NCBI GenBank assembly: GCA_946479905.1
Contig: CAMLIA010000178.1
Location: 1 to 8,866 of the forward strand
Reading direction: 5' to 3'
From: an uncultured Frankiales bacterium
GTDB taxonomy: Bacteria; Actinomycetota; Actinomycetes; Mycobacteriales; SCTD01
DNA length: 8,866 nt
Below the pieces are notes generated by a model. The model was not told the origin of the DNA. It made no database searches and saw only the letters and a list, made by a program, of their open reading frames with translations. The translations under genes were made by a program, and so were the position numbers. This document shows positions 5,985 through 8,866 of this stretch, piece after piece. Every line of letters starts with the position of its first letter. Positions within the stretch are counted from its first letter, which is position 1.

Positions 5985-8672
5985 CTAGCGGGTGTCGCTG
6001 CCGGTGGCCTCCAGCGCGGCCCGCCCGGCTTCGAGGCGGGCCACCGGGACGCGGAACGGTGAGCAGCTCACGTAGTCCAGTCCCACGTCGTGGAAGAAGT
6101 GCACCGAGTCCGGGTCTCCGCCGTGCTCGCCGCACACGCCGAGGTGCAGCCCCGGGCGGGTCGCCCGGCCCTCCTCGACGGCGATGCGCACGAGCCTCCC
6201 GACGCCCTCCCGGTCCAGCGACTCGAACGGGCTGACCCCGAAGACGCCCTTGTCCAGGTAGGACGCGAAGAAGCTCGCCTCGACGTCGTCGCGGCTGAAG
6301 CCCCACGTCGTCTGCGTGAGGTCGTTGGTGCCGAAGGAGAAGAACTCGGCCGCCTCGGCGATCTGGCCGGCGGTGAGCGCCGCGCGCGGGAGCTCGATCA
6401 TGGTCCCGACGGGGAACTGCAGGGAGCAGCCGTGCGCCGCCGCGACCTCGCCGATGACCCGGCGGGCCTCCTCCTCGATGAGCTCGAGCTCCTGCACGCT
6501 GCCGACGAGCGGGATCATGATCTCGGCCTGCGGGTCGCCGCCCATCCGCTGCCGGAAGCAGGCGGCCTCGGCGATGGCGCGCACCTGCAGGGCGAACAGG
6601 CCGGGGATCACCAGGCCCAGCCGGACGCCGCGCAGGCCGAGCATCGGGTTCTGCTCGTGCATCCGCTCGACCGCGTGCAGCAGCCGCAGGTCGTCCTCGT
6701 GCGGCGTGCCGCGCTCCTCGGCCAGCGCGACCTTCACCGCCAGGCTGGTGAGGTCGGGGAGGAACTCGTGCAGGGGCGGGTCGAGCAGCCGGATCGTGAC
6801 GGGCAGCCCGTCCATCGCCTCCAGGATCCGCTCGAAGTCCTTGCGCTGCGGCTCCAGCAGGGCCGCGAGCGCCTCCTCGCGCTCGGCGTCGGTCTCGGCG
6901 AGGACGAGCCGCTCGACGTACTGCCGCCGGTCGCCGAGGAACATGTGCTCGGTACGGCACAGGCCGATGCCCTCGGCACCGAACCTCCTGGCGCGCTCGG
7001 CGTCCTCGTCGGTGTCGGCGTTGGTCCGCACCTTCAGCCGGCGGGCGCTGTCGGCGTGCGCGATGAGCCGGTCGACGGCCTTGACGAGGTCGTCCGCCTG
7101 GTCCGCGCCGAGGGACCCCTCGAAGTACTGGACCACCGGGGAGGGGGTGACCGCGACCTCGCCGAGGAAGACCTCGCCGGTGGTGCCGTCGATCGACACG
7201 ACGTCGCCCTCCCGGACGACCGAGCCGTCCTTGAGGTGGATGCTCGCGGCAGCCGAGTCGACCTCGAGCTCCTCCGCCCCGCACACGCACGTCTTGCCCA
7301 TCCCGCGGGCGACGACGGCGGCGTGGGACGTCTTGCCACCGCGGCTGGTGAGGATCCCCCTCGCGGCGATCATGCCGGACAGGTCGTCGGGGTTCGTCTC
7401 GCGCCGGACGAGGATGACGTCCTCCCCCCGTGCCTCCCACTCGACGGCGGCGGCCGAGGTGAACACGACCTTGCCGACCGCGGCCCCCGGGCTCGCCCCC
7501 ATGCCCTTGGTGAGCCGCTTCGCGCCGGAGGTGTCGCCGAAGTGCGGGAACATCAGCTGGGCCAGCTGCGCGCCCGACACCCGCAGCAGCGCCTCGTCGA
7601 GGTCGATGAGGCCCTCGTCGACGAGCTGCGTGGCGATGCGGAAGGCCGCCCCGGCGGTGCGCTTCCCGACCCGCGTCTGGAGCATCCAGAGCTTGCCGCG
7701 CTCGATGGTGAACTCGATGTCGCACAGGTCGCGGTAGTGGTGCTCGAGGGTCGCCATGATGCCCATGAGCTCGTCGTAGGACTTCTTGTCGAGCTGCTCG
7801 AGGTCCTGCAGGGGCAGGGTGTTGCGGATGCCGGCCACGACGTCCTCGCCCTGGGCGTTCTGCAGGTAGTCGCCGTAGACGCCCTGCGCGCCCGAGCCCG
7901 GGTCTCGTGTGAACGCCACGCCCGTGCCGCTGTCCATGCCGAGGTTGCCGAAGACCATCGAGCAGACGTTGACCGCGGTGCCGAGGTCGGCGGGGATCCG
8001 CTCCTGGCGGCGGTACAGGCGGGCCCGTTCGCCGTTCCAGGAGTCGAAGACGGCCCGCGTCGCGAGGTCCATCTGCTCGCGGGGGTCCTGGGGGAAGTCC
8101 CGGCCGGTGGCGTCCCGGACGATCGCCTTGAAGGTCGCGACGAGCGCCTGCAGGTCGGCGGCGTCGAGGTCGAGGTCGCTGGTGGTCCCGCGCGCCTTCT
8201 TCGCCTCGTCGTGGGCGTGCTCGAACAGCTCGCCGTCCACGCCGAGGACCGTCTTGCCGAACATCTGCAGCAGCCGGCGGTAGGAGTCCCAGGCGAACCG
8301 CTCGTCACCCTGCTTCGCCAGGCCGAGCACGGACGCGTCGTTGAGCCCGATGTTGAGGACGGTGTCCATCATCCCGGGCATCGAGAACTTGGCGCCGGAG
8401 CGGACGCTGACGAGCAGCGGGTCGTCGGCCTGCCCGAGCTTCTTGCCCATCGCCTGCTCGAGGGCGTCGAGGTGCTGCGTGACCTCGTCGGCCAGCTCGG
8501 CGGGGACATCGCCGTTCGCGAGGTAGGCGGTGCAGGCCTCCGTGGTGATGACGAAGCCCGGCGGCACCGGCAGCCCGAGGTTGGTCATCTCCGACAGGTT
8601 GGCGCCCTTGCCCCCGAGCAGGTCCTTCATGTCCCGGGAGCCCTCGGCGAAGTCGTACACGTACTTGGTCAT
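5985..8672 (-). CDS. ppdK: Pyruvate, phosphate dikinase
   Basis: The 895-residue product, normal length for the family, interconverts ATP + pyruvate + phosphate and AMP + PEP + diphosphate, linking glycolysis and gluconeogenesis in the cytoplasm. The N-terminal ATP-grasp domain opens with YDFAEGSRDMKDLLGGKGANLSEM, each part in family order, and includes SVRSGAKFSMPGMMDTVLN (89-107). The swivelling phosphohistidine domain has GGKTSHAAVVARGMG with the carrier H450 and T448, the residue that is reversibly phosphorylated in regulated PPDKs. The C-terminal PEP/pyruvate barrel shows GLCRTEHMF (570-578), FSFGTNDLTQTTWGFSRDD (778-796) and the catalytic cysteine C847 in GVCGEHGGDP. All key residues are present. 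ATG 8672 has AGGAG 7 bases upstream and lies 10 bases after the glyS stop, so the two are likely one transcript. Phosphoenolpyruvate synthase is excluded by the PPDK-specific N-terminus and length. Confidence 0.98.
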   Translation of the reverse strand: MTKYVYDFAEGSRDMKDLLGGKGANLSEMTNLGLPVPPGFVITTEACTAYLANGDVPAELADEVTQHLDALEQAMGKKLGQADDPLLVSVRSGAKFSMPGMMDTVLNIGLNDASVLGLAKQGDERFAWDSYRRLLQMFGKTVLGVDGELFEHAHDEAKKARGTTSDLDLDAADLQALVATFKAIVRDATGRDFPQDPREQMDLATRAVFDSWNGERARLYRRQERIPADLGTAVNVCSMVFGNLGMDSGTGVAFTRDPGSGAQGVYGDYLQNAQGEDVVAGIRNTLPLQDLEQLDKKSYDELMGIMATLEHHYRDLCDIEFTIERGKLWMLQTRVGKRTAGAAFRIATQLVDEGLIDLDEALLRVSGAQLAQLMFPHFGDTSGAKRLTKGMGASPGAAVGKVVFTSAAAVEWEARGEDVILVRRETNPDDLSGMIAARGILTSRGGKTSHAAVVARGMGKTCVCGAEELEVDSAAASIHLKDGSVVREGDVVSIDGTTGEVFLGEVAVTPSPVVQYFEGSLGADQADDLVKAVDRLIAHADSARRLKVRTNADTDEDAERARRFGAEGIGLCRTEHMFLGDRRQYVERLVLAETDAEREEALAALLEPQRKDFERILEAMDGLPVTIRLLDPPLHEFLPDLTSLAVKVALAEERGTPHEDDLRLLHAVERMHEQNPMLGLRGVRLGLVIPGLFALQVRAIAEAACFRQRMGGDPQAEIMIPLVGSVQELELIEEEARRVIGEVAAAHGCSLQFPVGTMIELPRAALTAGQIAEAAEFFSFGTNDLTQTTWGFSRDDVEASFFASYLDKGVFGVSPFESLDREGVGRLVRIAVEEGRATRPGLHLGVCGEHGGDPDSVHFFHDVGLDYVSCSPFRVPVARLEAGRAALEATGSDTR

Positions 8673-8679
8673 GACCGGG

Positions 8680-8684
8680 CTCCT
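8680..8684 (-). promoter_or_regulatory. Ribosome binding site of ppdK
   Basis: AGGAG on the minus strand is 7 bases before ATG 8672 and shares bases with the glyS stop codon TAG, an arrangement favouring translational coupling of glyS and ppdK. Confidence 0.8.
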
Positions 8685-8866
8685 AGAGAGGTCCGAGCTT
8701 GTCGTTGAGGTAGCGCTCCACCTGGTCGAGCGCCACCCGCTCCTGCGACATGGTGTCGCGCTCGCGCACGGTCACGGCCCGGTCCTCGAGGCTGTCGAAG
8801 TCGACGGTGACGCAGAACGGCGTGCCGATCTCGTCCTGACGGCGGTACCGGCGTCCGATGGCGCCG
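8683..8866 (-). CDS. glyS: Glycyl-tRNA synthetase, C-terminal part
   Basis: Sixty complete C-terminal codons are visible, from the window edge to TAG 8683-8685; the rest of the gene is outside. The segments [38 protein letters not shown] and the final YLNDKL match the end of the anticodon-binding domain of the homodimeric, single-chain class II glycyl-tRNA synthetase, which charges tRNA-Gly with glycine in the cytoplasm. The RDTM segment followed by Q-R-V is a strong signature of this enzyme. The gene is the first seen member of the minus-strand group glyS-ppdK-DUF218. Confidence 0.95.
   Translation of the reverse strand, partial: GAIGRRYRRQDEIGTPFCVTVDFDSLEDRAVTVRERDTMSQERVALDQVERYLNDKLGPL

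Noticed and set aside
5608..7725. A 705-codon open frame on the minus strand inside ppdK
   Set aside because: It is in a different frame from ppdK, with Arg/Gly/Ala-rich shadow sequence only.
6090..8708. An 872-codon open frame on the + strand opposite ppdK
   Set aside because: It mirrors ppdK throughout, has an Arg/Glu/Leu/Val/Gly-rich composition without motifs, and is explained by G/C third positions of the true gene.

Overview
The window comes from a very GC-rich chromosome, and the gene content points to an actinomycete (Actinomycetota). The evidence is strong G/C at codon third positions, an F420-type luciferase-like oxidoreductase, a single-chain glycyl-tRNA synthetase, a dGTPase-like protein of the actinobacterial type, GTG and TTG starts, and at least one start codon lying almost directly behind a TAnnnT -10 box, as in leaderless actinobacterial messages. 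The genus cannot be told from this sequence. I see no tRNA, rRNA, CRISPR array, insertion sequence or phage gene, and no block of deviating composition. It reads as ordinary housekeeping and metabolic chromosome.

Layout from left to right. The 3' end of an LLM-class oxidoreductase gene (+) runs head-on into a dGTPase-like gene (dgt, -), and their stop ends overlap by 12 bases. A short divergent gap follows, then a lipoprotein of unknown function and a GT4-type glycosyltransferase (both +, 20 bases apart, probably co-transcribed). The glycosyltransferase overlaps by 10 bases with the stop end of rsgA (-), a ribosome-assembly GTPase. A divergent intergenic region of about 200 bases (4400-4596) is the richest regulatory stretch. 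It holds a -35/-10 pair for rsgA with 19-base spacing and a dyad inside, a possible 15-residue upstream reading frame, and a perfect 12-base palindrome beside the -10 box of the next + gene, a GNAT acetyltransferase. The GNAT gene ends one base from the stop of a minus-strand YdcF/SanA-like (DUF218) membrane protein gene that carries a clear one-base frameshift. That gene directly follows ppdK (pyruvate, phosphate dikinase), and ppdK follows glyS (glycyl-tRNA synthetase, only the C-terminal 60 residues in the window). glyS, ppdK and the DUF218 gene are packed like a single minus-strand operon.

Functionally the genes do not form one pathway. They cover translation (glyS, rsgA), nucleotide-pool control (dgt), the PEP-pyruvate node (ppdK), and envelope or accessory functions (lipoprotein, glycosyltransferase, DUF218 protein). 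I found no convincing undescribed system. The points most worth a second look are the frameshifted DUF218 gene, the rsgA/GNAT intergenic region, the likely leaderless starts, and the fact that all three convergent gene pairs leave no room for an intergenic terminator.
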